NCBI RefSeq assembly: GCF_011305415.1
Contig: NZ_JAANOQ010000001.1
Location: 831,631-895,630, forward strand
DNA length: 64,000 nt
Direction: 5' to 3'
DNA from: Flavobacterium bernardetii
GTDB lineage: Bacteria > Bacteroidota > Bacteroidia > Flavobacteriales > Flavobacteriaceae
Below, in pieces: positions 18,655-26,547 of the stretch. The notes under the pieces were generated by a model, which saw only the letters and a program-made list of their open reading frames with translations, made no database searches and was not told where the DNA came from. The number at the start of each line of letters is the position of its first letter. The first letter of the stretch is position 1. The translations under genes and the position numbers were made by a program.

Positions 18655-19242
18655 ATGCTATCAAAATTATTTAATAAAGAATATCCTGAATTTTGGAAAA
18701 AATACACCGATTCTTTTAAGAATCCGGCAACAAAATATGTGGTTATTAGTATGGAAACATCTGGTTTAGATACTGAAAAAGATGTAATTATGTCTGTTGC
18801 AGCTACTTCGGTGATTGACAACAGAATTATTATTAAAGATTCCTTTGAAGTTTTTGTAATTCATAAAAGACACACCGAATTAGATATTGATAACGAATTC
18901 ATTTCAGTAAGTAAAATTGAAAAAGTATTCGAAAATAATGCCGTTGAAACCTTATTAAACTATTTAAGTAATTCTATTTTAATTGGTCATCGGGTAGATT
19001 TTGATATTGAAATGCTAAATAAAGCCTTAAGCAGAATGAAATTAGGTAATATCAGAAACGAAGCTTTTGATATTGAAGCAATGTTTAATAAAATAAAGGA
19101 TACAAACGAAAAAAAATATTCCTTAGAAGAAATGAGTAAATCATTAAATGTAGCCATGAGCAACAGAAATTCTGTCGCTGATGATGCATATACTATTGCT
19201 TTATTATTTTTAAAAATGAAAGATAAATTGGGAATAAAATAG
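18655..19242 (+). CDS. DnaQ-like 3'-5' exonuclease homologue with degenerate active site
   Basis: 195 residues with the RNase-H-like exonuclease fold of DnaQ. Motif I normally reads D-x-E-T-T-G; here it is S-M-E-T-S-G, with Ser32 replacing the first catalytic Asp and Glu34 kept. Motif II is present (GHRVDFD, Asp117). Motif III (H-x4-D) reads N-S-V-A-D-D, so the general-base His is Asn172 while Asp177 is kept. Two of five catalytic residues are therefore missing and the protein is probably inactive as a nuclease, perhaps retained for binding. It follows the DUF294 gene by 5 bp, an arrangement suggesting a common function. The convergent terminator follows directly. Confidence 0.8.
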   Translation: MLSKLFNKEYPEFWKKYTDSFKNPATKYVVISMETSGLDTEKDVIMSVAATSVIDNRIIIKDSFEVFVIHKRHTELDIDNEFISVSKIEKVFENNAVETLLNYLSNSILIGHRVDFDIEMLNKALSRMKLGNIRNEAFDIEAMFNKIKDTNEKKYSLEEMSKSLNVAMSNRNSVADDAYTIALLFLKMKDKLGIK

Positions 19243-19290
19243 TAGTCTGAACAACTATTAAATTTGTTTAGCTATTCAGACTACTTTTTT
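19241..19290. terminator. Bidirectional terminator
   Basis: An 11-bp stem (AGTAGTCTGAA / TTCAGACTACT) with a T-run on the plus strand and a T-rich tract on the minus strand. It lies between the convergent exonuclease-like gene and the lipoprotein gene and overlaps the exonuclease stop codon. Confidence 0.8.
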
Positions 19291-19296
19291 AGATTA

Positions 19297-19929
19297 TTAA
19301 AATTCAAATACTTTTGCCATACTAAATTCTTTATTCCACATAGAAAAATCGCTACCACTTGGAGCCATTTTAATTTTCTTAATTAAAGAGGGATTTGATG
19401 GATATTTTCTTTTTTCTTTATCGTATTTTAAATGCAAAAAATTTTTAGCTCCTCCATTTTCATCATAATCACCAATTAAAATAATATCATTCCAACCATT
19501 AGTTTTTTGATTACTTCTGAATATGGGTTCATTCATAACTGTGAAATTGTCAATTATTTTCATGTCATTAGATAATAATAAAAACGTTCCACCTCCAGAC
19601 CCTCTAAAATAATTACCTTGAAGATTTACAAAATATTCTACTTTATTATCACTATTTAAATCAATTTCATAGAAGCTAAATTTTCTATCATTTGGTTCTA
19701 ATATTTTTAAATCTTCTGGTTTTAAATAATTTGCACTGATAAACTCTTTCAATTTATTAGCTGTCACTTCATTTATTGTGGAGCTATTATATTCAATTTT
19801 ATTTGATTTTTTTACAGACTTCACAGAAATTGAATCAGTTACCCTTTTAACTATAGTATTTTCTTTTTTATTACAAGATGTAAATGAAATTATTAATAAT
19901 GCTGCAAATAAAATGATTGAGTTTTTCAT
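19297..19929 (-). CDS. Hypothetical lipoprotein
   Basis: 210 residues. The signal peptide ends in a lipobox (SFTSC, Cys at 19), so the protein should be lipid-anchored. The mature part contains two Asp/Asn-rich loops (DLNSDNKVEYF and GDYDENGG) that resemble calcium-binding or VCBS/integrin-repeat loops, and a glycine-rich stretch (RGSGGGTF). I do not recognise a named family. It is a single gene: the old-yellow-enzyme gene upstream (35 bp away) may be co-transcribed, and the bidirectional terminator lies just past its stop. Function unknown. Confidence 0.65.
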   Translation of the reverse strand: MKNSIILFAALLIISFTSCNKKENTIVKRVTDSISVKSVKKSNKIEYNSSTINEVTANKLKEFISANYLKPEDLKILEPNDRKFSFYEIDLNSDNKVEYFVNLQGNYFRGSGGGTFLLLSNDMKIIDNFTVMNEPIFRSNQKTNGWNDIILIGDYDENGGAKNFLHLKYDKEKRKYPSNPSLIKKIKMAPSGSDFSMWNKEFSMAKVFEF

Positions 19930-19963
19930 AAATATTAAATTTTATATGATAAAATTACAAAAT

Positions 19964-21070
19964 TTAATTTAAGAAAGGGTAATCTGTATAACCTCTTTCT
20001 GTTCCGCCTCCAAATAAAGTATGATTATCTGAAATTTCGTTTAATAGAGCATTTTTTTTTACTCTTTCTGGATAATCAGGATTAGTTAAAAATTTTCTTC
20101 CGAAACCCACTAAATCAACTAAGTTTTTTTCTAATAATTCTTCTGCTTCTACTGGAGTTTTGTTTCCTGTTACGATAATCGTATTTTTGAAATTGGCTCT
20201 TAATTTTTCTCTAAATTCTATTGGAATTTTTGGCGCATCATCCCAATCTGCTTCACAAAGATGAATATATGTTATATCTAGTTTGTTCAATTCTTTAACT
20301 GCTAACATGATAGTTTGTAGAATTTCTGGATCGTTCATGTCTTTAAAACTAATGAAAGGCGAAAGTCGAACTCCTGTTTTTTCTTTTCCAACAGCTAAAA
20401 CTACTGCTTTTGTAATTTCAATTAAAAATCGGATTCTTTTTTCTTGGTTTCCACCGTATTCATCCGTTCTTTGATTGCTATTACTTCTTAAAAACTGGTC
20501 AATTAAATAGCCATTTGCGCCGTGAATTTCAACACCATCAAAACCAGCTTCTATTGCGTTTTTAGCACCTTTTGTAAATTCTTCAATAACCACATTGATA
20601 TCTAATTTTGTCATTTCTTTAGGTTCATCAACAGGTACGAAAGTTGCATCACCATTTGGTGCACCATCAAAAATATATACATTCGTATTGTTAGCCATTA
20701 AATTTGAAGGCCCAATAGGTTGCAAACCATTCACTTTTGAAGAACTTACACGCCCAACATGCCATAATTGCAAAAAGATAGTACTTCCAGCTTCATGAAC
20801 TGCCTTTGTGGTTAATTTCCAACCTTCAATTTGTTGTTTTGTATAAATTCCAGGTGTTTTTGCATAACCCATTCCTTGTAAAGAAATTTGAGTAGCTTCT
20901 GTAATTATGATTCCTGCAGATGCTCTTTGCGCATAGTATTTTGCCATTAATTCGTTAGGAATATCGCCAGGTTGAGATGCTCTTGAACGTGTCATTGGTG
21001 CCATTAGAAAACGATTTTTTACTTCTAAATCGTTAATTCTATAGGTAGAAAATAAGTTTTTAAATTCCAT
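19964..21070 (-). CDS. Old-yellow-enzyme family alkene reductase (NADH:flavin oxidoreductase)
   Basis: 368 residues from the ATG at 21070. A longer frame reaches a TTG at 21088 but would overlap the nitroreductase stop. The TIM-barrel OYE fold is clear: LMAPMTRSRA near the N-terminus, the substrate-binding H-x-x-N pair in DGVEIHGANGYLIDQFL, and RTDEYGG. The C-terminal phosphate-binding region is LVGFGRKFLTNPDYPERV. It reduces activated C=C bonds (enones, nitro-esters) using FMN and NAD(P)H. The start lies 8 bp after the nitroreductase stop, so the two flavoproteins form an operon, probably for electrophile or xenobiotic detoxification. Confidence 0.92.
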   Translation of the reverse strand: MEFKNLFSTYRINDLEVKNRFLMAPMTRSRASQPGDIPNELMAKYYAQRASAGIIITEATQISLQGMGYAKTPGIYTKQQIEGWKLTTKAVHEAGSTIFLQLWHVGRVSSSKVNGLQPIGPSNLMANNTNVYIFDGAPNGDATFVPVDEPKEMTKLDINVVIEEFTKGAKNAIEAGFDGVEIHGANGYLIDQFLRSNSNQRTDEYGGNQEKRIRFLIEITKAVVLAVGKEKTGVRLSPFISFKDMNDPEILQTIMLAVKELNKLDITYIHLCEADWDDAPKIPIEFREKLRANFKNTIIVTGNKTPVEAEELLEKNLVDLVGFGRKFLTNPDYPERVKKNALLNEISDNHTLFGGGTERGYTDYPFLN

Positions 21071-21078
21071 TTTATTAG

Positions 21079-21735
21079 TTATTTCCAAGTTACTATTTCA
21101 TTTAAATTTCTTCTAGTTTTTGGTTTAGGTCCTGCAACTCTATAACCAAAAGCTACCATATACGAAACACCGTATTTATTGTTATCTACACCGAAATCTT
21201 TCTTCAAAATTTCATCAATTTCTTTCTGTTGTAATCCTTCAATCGGACAACTGTCAATTCCAATTAAGGCAGCAGAAGTCATCATATTTGCTAAAGCAAT
21301 ATAACATTGTTTAGAAGCCCAATCGAATAATTTTCTATCGTCAGTTAAATCATAATCCGATTTTTGAAATTCCTCATAAAATTTTCCTTTGCCTTTTATC
21401 ATTTCATCTGGCAATTGTTGTACATTTTTCATAAAATTTTGGATGTAGTCACTATTCCATTTGGTTAATGTAGGCTTCATTGTTAATCCAATTACGAAAT
21501 GACTTGCTGTATCTAGCTTTTTGGGTGCTCCCCAAGCATTTTCTTTTAATAATTCTCGTAACTTTTTTTCTTGAACTATAATAAAATGCCAAGGTTCAAA
21601 TCCAAATGAGCTTGGAGAAAGTTGTGCGGTTTCTAAAATAAATTCAAAATCTTCTATTGGAATTATTTTAGAACTATCAAATTCTTTACATGCGTGACGA
21701 AACTGAAATGCGTCTAATATTTCTTGCTTATTCAT
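21079..21735 (-). CDS. FMN-dependent NAD(P)H nitroreductase
   Basis: 218 residues, the usual length. N-terminal RHACKEFD and SPSSFGFEPWHFIIV are the FMN-binding signatures of the nitroreductase family; CYIALANMMTSAALIGIDSCPIEG spans the central helix and substrate pocket; the C-terminus has GYRV. Such enzymes reduce nitro groups or quinones with NAD(P)H in the cytoplasm. It lies 11 bp after the deacetylase gene and 8 bp before the old yellow enzyme, so all three may form an operon controlled by the divergent AraC gene. Confidence 0.9.
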   Translation of the reverse strand: MNKQEILDAFQFRHACKEFDSSKIIPIEDFEFILETAQLSPSSFGFEPWHFIIVQEKKLRELLKENAWGAPKKLDTASHFVIGLTMKPTLTKWNSDYIQNFMKNVQQLPDEMIKGKGKFYEEFQKSDYDLTDDRKLFDWASKQCYIALANMMTSAALIGIDSCPIEGLQQKEIDEILKKDFGVDNNKYGVSYMVAFGYRVAGPKPKTRRNLNEIVTWK

Positions 21736-21746
21736 AATCTGAAATT

Positions 21747-22691
21747 TTATTTATTATATTTAGCTTCTGAAGTATCAATTGGTGTGTTAGGGTCGTTTTG
21801 AATTAATTTTGCAATTTCATCTTTACGCATAAAAACAACTCCCGATTTTGATTCTGCATAAGTTAAAAATTCTTCTAAAACTTTAATAATTGCAGGTGAT
21901 CCACCAATTCTATCATGTAAACTGATTGACATCATTCTTCTTTTTGTAGCCCCTTCAGCATACAATTGATCAAATTCATATTTTAATTGTGCTAAATATT
22001 GATCTGGACTCCAATGTTTGCCTTCAATGTTTACAATATCATTATTTCTTAAAGTATAAGGCATAACTACGAAATTTTCCCCTCTAACTTTTGTTATATA
22101 AGGTTCATCTCGACTTAAATCGTCAATATGATACAGAAAATTTAAGTCTTGTAGAACTTTCAAAGTATTTGGTCCTCTTCTTAACCAATTTGCATTATAA
22201 CCGACTGCACGTTTTCCAGTGATTTTTTCCACTACTTCTACTCCATCTTTTACAAATTTTAATTCTTCAGCATAATTTTTATCCCATTGATTACTCCACG
22301 ACATTCCGTGAGCTGCGATTTCATGTCCACCATTTGCTATGGCTTTTGCAATTTCAGGATATTTAACCGCTGCTTCTCCGACTACATGTGAAGTTACATA
22401 AATGTTGTGTTTTTTCCAAAGATCAAGCATTCTATATACACCTTCATTTGCCCCATATCTAAACCAAGATTCCGCAGGTAAATCAGGATTTCCTTTTGGT
22501 AATGGATTTCCGGAAAATGGACTTTCAGCACCTTCTGGTTGTCCGCCAGTTTCAAATTGCATCGATACAGAAATAACTAATTGTGCATCATTTGGCCAAT
22601 ATTTTTTTACTTCTGATTTTTTCTCTTTACAGCTTAATGTCAAAACTGATAAAGTAAGTAATGCAAATATTTTATTCGATATATTTTTCAT
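21747..22691 (-). CDS. Polysaccharide-deacetylase-like (PuuE/CE4 type) lipoprotein
   Basis: 314 residues. A signal peptide with lipobox (VLTLSC, Cys at 21) is followed by a NodB/CE4-type fold. The region VSMQFETGG replaces the usual DD-type metal motif and resembles the allantoinase-related PuuE subgroup. HEIAAHGMSW provides the His pair, and SLHDRIGG the C-terminal His. It probably acts as a metal-dependent deacetylase or amidohydrolase in the envelope; the substrate is not shown. First gene of a flavoenzyme operon and divergent from an AraC regulator, which likely controls it. Confidence 0.8.
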   Translation of the reverse strand: MKNISNKIFALLTLSVLTLSCKEKKSEVKKYWPNDAQLVISVSMQFETGGQPEGAESPFSGNPLPKGNPDLPAESWFRYGANEGVYRMLDLWKKHNIYVTSHVVGEAAVKYPEIAKAIANGGHEIAAHGMSWSNQWDKNYAEELKFVKDGVEVVEKITGKRAVGYNANWLRRGPNTLKVLQDLNFLYHIDDLSRDEPYITKVRGENFVVMPYTLRNNDIVNIEGKHWSPDQYLAQLKYEFDQLYAEGATKRRMMSISLHDRIGGSPAIIKVLEEFLTYAESKSGVVFMRKDEIAKLIQNDPNTPIDTSEAKYNK

Positions 22692-22717
22692 TTTGAAATA
22701 ATTTAAAATTTGTTATA

Positions 22718-22725
22718 CAAAGATA
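22718..22725 (-). promoter_or_regulatory. Putative -7 box for the deacetylase operon
   Basis: On the minus strand TATCTTTG, an exact TAnnTTTG match, 26 bp upstream of the ATG at 22691. No clear TTG -33 box. Confidence 0.45.
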
Positions 22726-22739
22726 AAACGAGAAATTAA

Positions 22740-22771
22740 TTGATTATTTGTACGAATCAATTGTATATTTG
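22740..22771 (+). promoter_or_regulatory. Putative Bacteroidota promoter for the AraC-family gene
   Basis: TTG (22740-22742), 21 nt, then TATATTTG (22764-22771), 17 bp upstream of ATG 22789. This fits the -33/-7 pattern of Bacteroidota housekeeping promoters. Confidence 0.55.
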
Positions 22772-22788
22772 TAAAAAAATGTTATTTT

Positions 22789-23637
22789 ATGAAACGCTTT
22801 TCAGATTTTAATGCCATAAATATTTTCTCTTTAGAATTAGAGTTTTGGGAATATGAATTGCATACTCATAATTTTTATGAGTTATTGTTTATTGAAAAAG
22901 GTTTTGGAATACATCATTTAAACGACCTTTCATTTGCTTATAAAGCTGGTGATGTGTTTTTGTTAACACCTAAAGATGCACATGAATTTGAAATTTCAGA
23001 AAAAACCATTTTCACTTTCATTAAATTTAGTGATTCTTACTTTATGGAATCATTTAAAGATATTAAAAATAATTTTTCTGCTACTCTTTTCAACCAAATT
23101 TTAAAAAATAAAGTCGTTATAAATAGTTCAATTGTAAGTCAAAATTCAGATGTAGTTACACTCTTTAATTTATTATCAGTAATTAGAGAAATATATATTA
23201 AAAAAGAAGCCTTCCATAAAGAAATTGTTCAAGGCTTATTTACATCAATTATATTTCTGTTAGAAAAAGAATTTCTAAACAGTTTTAGTATTGAAGTGAA
23301 CTATGGAAAAGAAGAAAAATTACAAGAAATTTTAGCATTTATTCGTTTGAATGTAGTTGATTCTGAAAAATTGAAGATCAACTATTTGGCAACTAAATTT
23401 AATATTTCACCAAATTATTTGAGTGTGTTTTTAAAACATAATATTGGAATGTCACTTAGAAAATATTGTGCTGAAGTAAAATTAAAATTAGCTGAAAATT
23501 TATTAAAAGACAGCAACTTAAACATCAATGAAATTGCAGAAAAACTTGGTTTTATTGACCCTAGTCATTTTAATAAGTTTTTTAAAAAACATAAAAAAAT
23601 CAATCCTAGTGCATTCAAAGTGATAACAAAAAAATAG
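22789..23637 (+). CDS. AraC-family transcriptional regulator
   Basis: 282 residues. The N-terminal half is a cupin-like sensing domain (HTHNFYELLFIEKGFG; YKAGDVFLLTPKDAHEFE). The C-terminal 100 residues carry two helix-turn-helix motifs, LATKFNISPNYLSVFLK and INEIAEKLGFIDPSHFNKFF, the latter being the AraC/XylS signature. It should bind DNA and respond to a small ligand. Divergent to the deacetylase-nitroreductase-OYE operon with 97 bp between starts, so it most likely regulates that operon and itself. Ligand unknown. Confidence 0.93.
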   Translation: MKRFSDFNAINIFSLELEFWEYELHTHNFYELLFIEKGFGIHHLNDLSFAYKAGDVFLLTPKDAHEFEISEKTIFTFIKFSDSYFMESFKDIKNNFSATLFNQILKNKVVINSSIVSQNSDVVTLFNLLSVIREIYIKKEAFHKEIVQGLFTSIIFLLEKEFLNSFSIEVNYGKEEKLQEILAFIRLNVVDSEKLKINYLATKFNISPNYLSVFLKHNIGMSLRKYCAEVKLKLAENLLKDSNLNINEIAEKLGFIDPSHFNKFFKKHKKINPSAFKVITKK

Positions 23638-23640
23638 CAA

Positions 23641-24042
23641 TTAATTTAATAAAGAATTTATCGCTTTATTATTCAACTTTTTTAAATCTGAAACAAAAAT
23701 AATAGCGAGTATTGAGCTAAAAACCAATGTAATTAAAGCCAAAATAAACAAAGTTCCACCGTCATTCATTACTTCAATTCCAAGTATGAATATATGTGAA
23801 ATAATAGCGCCAAACATCGTTCCAACAACTGTTAATGCTGCATAAAACCTCGTTTTATTTATAAAAAGTAAAATTGAAGCAATTAATTCAACAATCCCAG
23901 AACCTATTCTGCCAATCGGTTCCATTCCCAATTTTTCAAAAATATAAACTGATTCTACACTTCCTGAAAATTTGAAGAATAACGTTTGTAACAAAATAAT
24001 AGCTACAATTACTTTTAAAACTAAGATGAAATATTTATTCAT
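23641..24042 (-). CDS. DoxX-like membrane protein
   Basis: 133 residues from ATG 24042; the longer frame starting at TTG 24066 would overlap the YHS gene. Four hydrophobic helices with charged loop GMEPIGRIGSGIVELIASILL, the pattern of DoxX/DoxD-type quinone-linked or uncharacterised membrane proteins. It lies 2 bp after the YHS-domain gene. The context (YHS, beta-barrel, DM13) hints at a redox or metal function in the envelope. Convergent with the AraC gene, with only 3 bp between stops. Confidence 0.75.
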   Translation of the reverse strand: MNKYFILVLKVIVAIILLQTLFFKFSGSVESVYIFEKLGMEPIGRIGSGIVELIASILLFINKTRFYAALTVVGTMFGAIISHIFILGIEVMNDGGTLFILALITLVFSSILAIIFVSDLKKLNNKAINSLLN

Positions 24043-24044
24043 AA

Positions 24045-24506
24045 TTATTTGATTATTTTTTTCCAATTTACATCTGCTTTTGCTTTTAATGTTGCTTCAT
24101 TTTTATTCCAGCTTTTTAACGTATTGTTAAAATAAGCGTTGTAAAATAAAAATAATTTTCCATCAACAATTTTAAAAGTTTCTGGATTAATTTCAACTTT
24201 TTCACCTGAATCACCCATCGCGTAAGCACACCAACCACCATACTGAGGTTCATACTTTGCAGGGGTTTTTATAAATAAATTTTTATTTTCTACTGTTGAA
24301 AAATAATAAATTACACCTTCGTAAGTTGTAGAAATTTCTTTCTTTCCTTTTATGGCTTTGTTTAGTTTAAAATATCCAACGGCATCATAACCTTGAATAG
24401 CTACTTTCTTTTCTAAATTGAATTCTGTAGTTCTTTTGGATTGATTTTGAGAAAAAACGGAAAAGACTATAAATAATAAAACGATTGATAATTTAAACTT
24501 TTTCAT
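24045..24506 (-). CDS. Secreted YHS-domain protein
   Basis: 153 residues with a signal peptide (about 1-19, ending VFS). The YHS-type core includes AIQGYDAVGYF, a tyrosine/phenylalanine-rich middle and PAKYEPQYGGWCAYAM. YHS domains are small metal-associated modules found in copper ATPases and redox proteins. Here the protein is exported. It is 12 bp from the preceding beta-barrel gene and 2 bp from DoxX, so it is part of a small operon with DM13. Metal binding is inferred from family only. Confidence 0.8.
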   Translation of the reverse strand: MKKFKLSIVLLFIVFSVFSQNQSKRTTEFNLEKKVAIQGYDAVGYFKLNKAIKGKKEISTTYEGVIYYFSTVENKNLFIKTPAKYEPQYGGWCAYAMGDSGEKVEINPETFKIVDGKLFLFYNAYFNNTLKSWNKNEATLKAKADVNWKKIIK

Positions 24507-24518
24507 AATTCTAAAATT

Positions 24519-25415
24519 TTAAAATGAATATTTATAATTGATCCCTAAAGTGACAGATCTGGTTAATCCATCAGGTCTAATTTCTCTGTAAACCACTGGA
24601 AAAGCTATGGATGCTTCAATACTATTCCTGTCGTTAATTTTATAATTTGAAATGAAATTTGCGTTAATTGTTATTCCTTCAGAGTTTTTAATTTCTTGTC
24701 GTTTTCCAAAAATATCTTCGTAAGTATCATTTCCTAAATGGTAAATAAAAAGAAAATTGGGTTTATAAGTAAATTTTTGACTTTTCGATTTAAACGTGTA
24801 CATACTTCTGAATAAAACATCCGATTTTCTTTCAAATAAGTTAGTAGTTGGAAAATCATTGGAAGCGGAATATTCATCAAAATAAGAATTCCCATTAGAA
24901 TTAATGACCGGAATTTGAATAACTGAATTGAAATTCCATTTTTTGTATTTGAAATCAGCTCCCAAAAACAAGTCGTAAGTTCCTAAACTCGACTGATAAT
25001 CCAAAGGAATCGAGAAATTATTAATTTTATCATTACTTCCAGTAAACGGAATTTTGATTCCTAAAAGTGTGCTCCATTGCTTCTCATTCTTCTCCAAAAA
25101 CTTATAGTTCCCAATTAGAAAAGCATCTCCAATATTTCCACGCGTTCCAAAACTTCCAGAAGCTTGCGAATAGGTTATTTTTGTTGTTAATGAAAAATGC
25201 TCATTAAACGCTCTTGTATATGAAACATAGGGAGAAATGTAAAAAACATCCTCTACACCTTTTCCGAAAACGTTCCCTACTTCTATTTGATTTTTTGTAG
25301 AATCAATTACAGAAGTAAAACTGTTACCTATAGAACAAATACCCGCGTCGCTGCAGCCTTGACTATAACCAAATGAGCCAAATAAAATGATACAACTAAA
25401 TAATAACTTTTTCAT
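24519..25415 (-). CDS. Putative outer-membrane beta-barrel protein
   Basis: 298 residues from the ATG at 25415. A longer frame from 25466 would overlap the DM13 gene; the added residues lack signal-peptide character, whereas MKKLLFSCIILFGSFGYSQ is a proper signal peptide. The mature N-terminus has GCSDAGICSIGNS (two cysteines). The rest alternates polar and aromatic residues and ends VTLGINYKYSF, as in outer-membrane barrels. It is 5 bp from the DM13 lipoprotein gene, implying co-expression. No family recognised with certainty. Confidence 0.7.
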   Translation of the reverse strand: MKKLLFSCIILFGSFGYSQGCSDAGICSIGNSFTSVIDSTKNQIEVGNVFGKGVEDVFYISPYVSYTRAFNEHFSLTTKITYSQASGSFGTRGNIGDAFLIGNYKFLEKNEKQWSTLLGIKIPFTGSNDKINNFSIPLDYQSSLGTYDLFLGADFKYKKWNFNSVIQIPVINSNGNSYFDEYSASNDFPTTNLFERKSDVLFRSMYTFKSKSQKFTYKPNFLFIYHLGNDTYEDIFGKRQEIKNSEGITINANFISNYKINDRNSIEASIAFPVVYREIRPDGLTRSVTLGINYKYSF

Positions 25416-25420
25416 TTTAA

Positions 25421-25831
25421 TTAATTTGGAAGTGCGATGGCAAACAAATGATTGTATTGCTGACAATGAATTAAGACATATTTGTACACATTCAAATCCA
25501 CTGAATTGGGAATTGTGTAAACGGTTTCAGGATTTAGATTTCCTAAATTAACGAATGTATTTGGAGCATTTGTTGTAGAAAGGTAGACTTTTAAATCAGG
25601 ACCATTTTCTATAGTGTAATTTTCTAAAACCAATTTACGCAGATTATTATCATCATAAATTTTTACATTTCCAGAACCTGAAATTCCGGAAGTCGTGGTA
25701 AACTGACCTGATTTTAGTAAAACCGCCATACTTAAATTAAGAGGCTGATTGTTTGTTTGCGTAAATTCTCCTTCTTTCTCACAGGAAATTAAAGAAAATA
25801 ATGCTACTGATAAAATTAGAAATGTTCTCAT
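25421..25831 (-). CDS. DM13-domain lipoprotein
   Basis: 136 residues. A lipobox (SLISC, Cys at 17) marks lipid anchoring. The rest is a DM13-like domain: GISGSGNVKIYDD, then ENGPDLKVYLST and the near-C-terminal Cys in YVLIHCQQYNHLFAIA. DM13 domains are thought to act in electron transfer or redox modification at cell surfaces. First gene of the four-gene run DM13, barrel, YHS, DoxX, all on the minus strand with gaps of 12 bp or less. Confidence 0.8.
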   Translation of the reverse strand: MRTFLILSVALFSLISCEKEGEFTQTNNQPLNLSMAVLLKSGQFTTTSGISGSGNVKIYDDNNLRKLVLENYTIENGPDLKVYLSTTNAPNTFVNLGNLNPETVYTIPNSVDLNVYKYVLIHCQQYNHLFAIALPN

Positions 25832-25903
25832 ACTTTGAATATTTATAAATCAAAAGTAGAAAATCAGTAAAAAATAAAATGTCAGTTAGCTAACAGAAAA
25901 GTA

Positions 25904-26545
25904 TTATTTTGATTTGATGTTACTTCTAACAATCTGAAACAATTGAAAAATAGCTAAAACTAAAAAAATGACCCAAATATATTTAGAGAAAAATTGGGGT
26001 GAAATAACCTCTTTATTTTTTGCAGCTTGTATAGAAAAAATTATGGCTAACATTCCCAAATAAGTTCCGATAAGTGTTCCTAAAACATAAAACAGTTCTT
26101 TTTTATCTTCAACTACAATGTATTTTTCATTGGTTAGATATAAATTCCAACTCATCCAGAACGGAATTTGAGCAAAATTTAGACAACTTAAAATCACACC
26201 AGAAATTATAGTAGAGTAACTTAAATAAGAATTGTATTTGTCTAAAGCATTACTAGTGTTTGAAGTGGAACTGTAAGTTAATATAGCGATACCGAGTAAA
26301 AAAATGAACGAAAAAATAGAAATGTAATTTTTCCATTTTGGATTCATTGAAACTTTTGCAGACAATTTTAAAGTTGAATAAATCACAATCGCTTCCACAA
26401 TTAAAACACCAAATAAATATAAATTTAGCTGATTAAAATTAGATGTTGTAAAAATCTGATAGCCAAATAAATTAAGGTATCCCAATGGAATTGAGCCAAT
26501 AAAACTTACAGCGAAACCAACTAATATGTTTTTTAAGATTTTCAA
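25904..26545 (-). CDS. LysE/RhtB-like membrane transporter
   Basis: 213 residues, six predicted membrane helices. The N-terminal VGFAVSFIGSIPLGYLNLFG resembles the G-x-x-P-G-P/L-N first helix of LysE-type exporters, and PFWMSWNLYL matches the conserved central W-N segment. It overlaps nothing; 2 bp separate it from the ATP-grasp gene upstream, so the pair is probably co-transcribed. An exporter for the product of the ATP-grasp enzyme would be a reasonable guess but is inference. Substrate unknown. Confidence 0.55.
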   Translation of the reverse strand: MKILKNILVGFAVSFIGSIPLGYLNLFGYQIFTTSNFNQLNLYLFGVLIVEAIVIYSTLKLSAKVSMNPKWKNYISIFSFIFLLGIAILTYSSTSNTSNALDKYNSYLSYSTIISGVILSCLNFAQIPFWMSWNLYLTNEKYIVVEDKKELFYVLGTLIGTYLGMLAIIFSIQAAKNKEVISPQFFSKYIWVIFLVLAIFQLFQIVRSNIKSK

Positions 26546-26547
26546 AA

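Noticed and set aside
19964..21088. Longer start (TTG at 21088) for the old yellow enzyme gene
   Set aside because: It would overlap the nitroreductase stop; ATG 21070 lies 8 bp after that stop and gives the usual N-terminus.
24519..25466. Longer start for the beta-barrel gene overlapping the DM13 gene
   Set aside because: The added residues lack signal-peptide character, while the ATG at 25415 begins a clear signal peptide.
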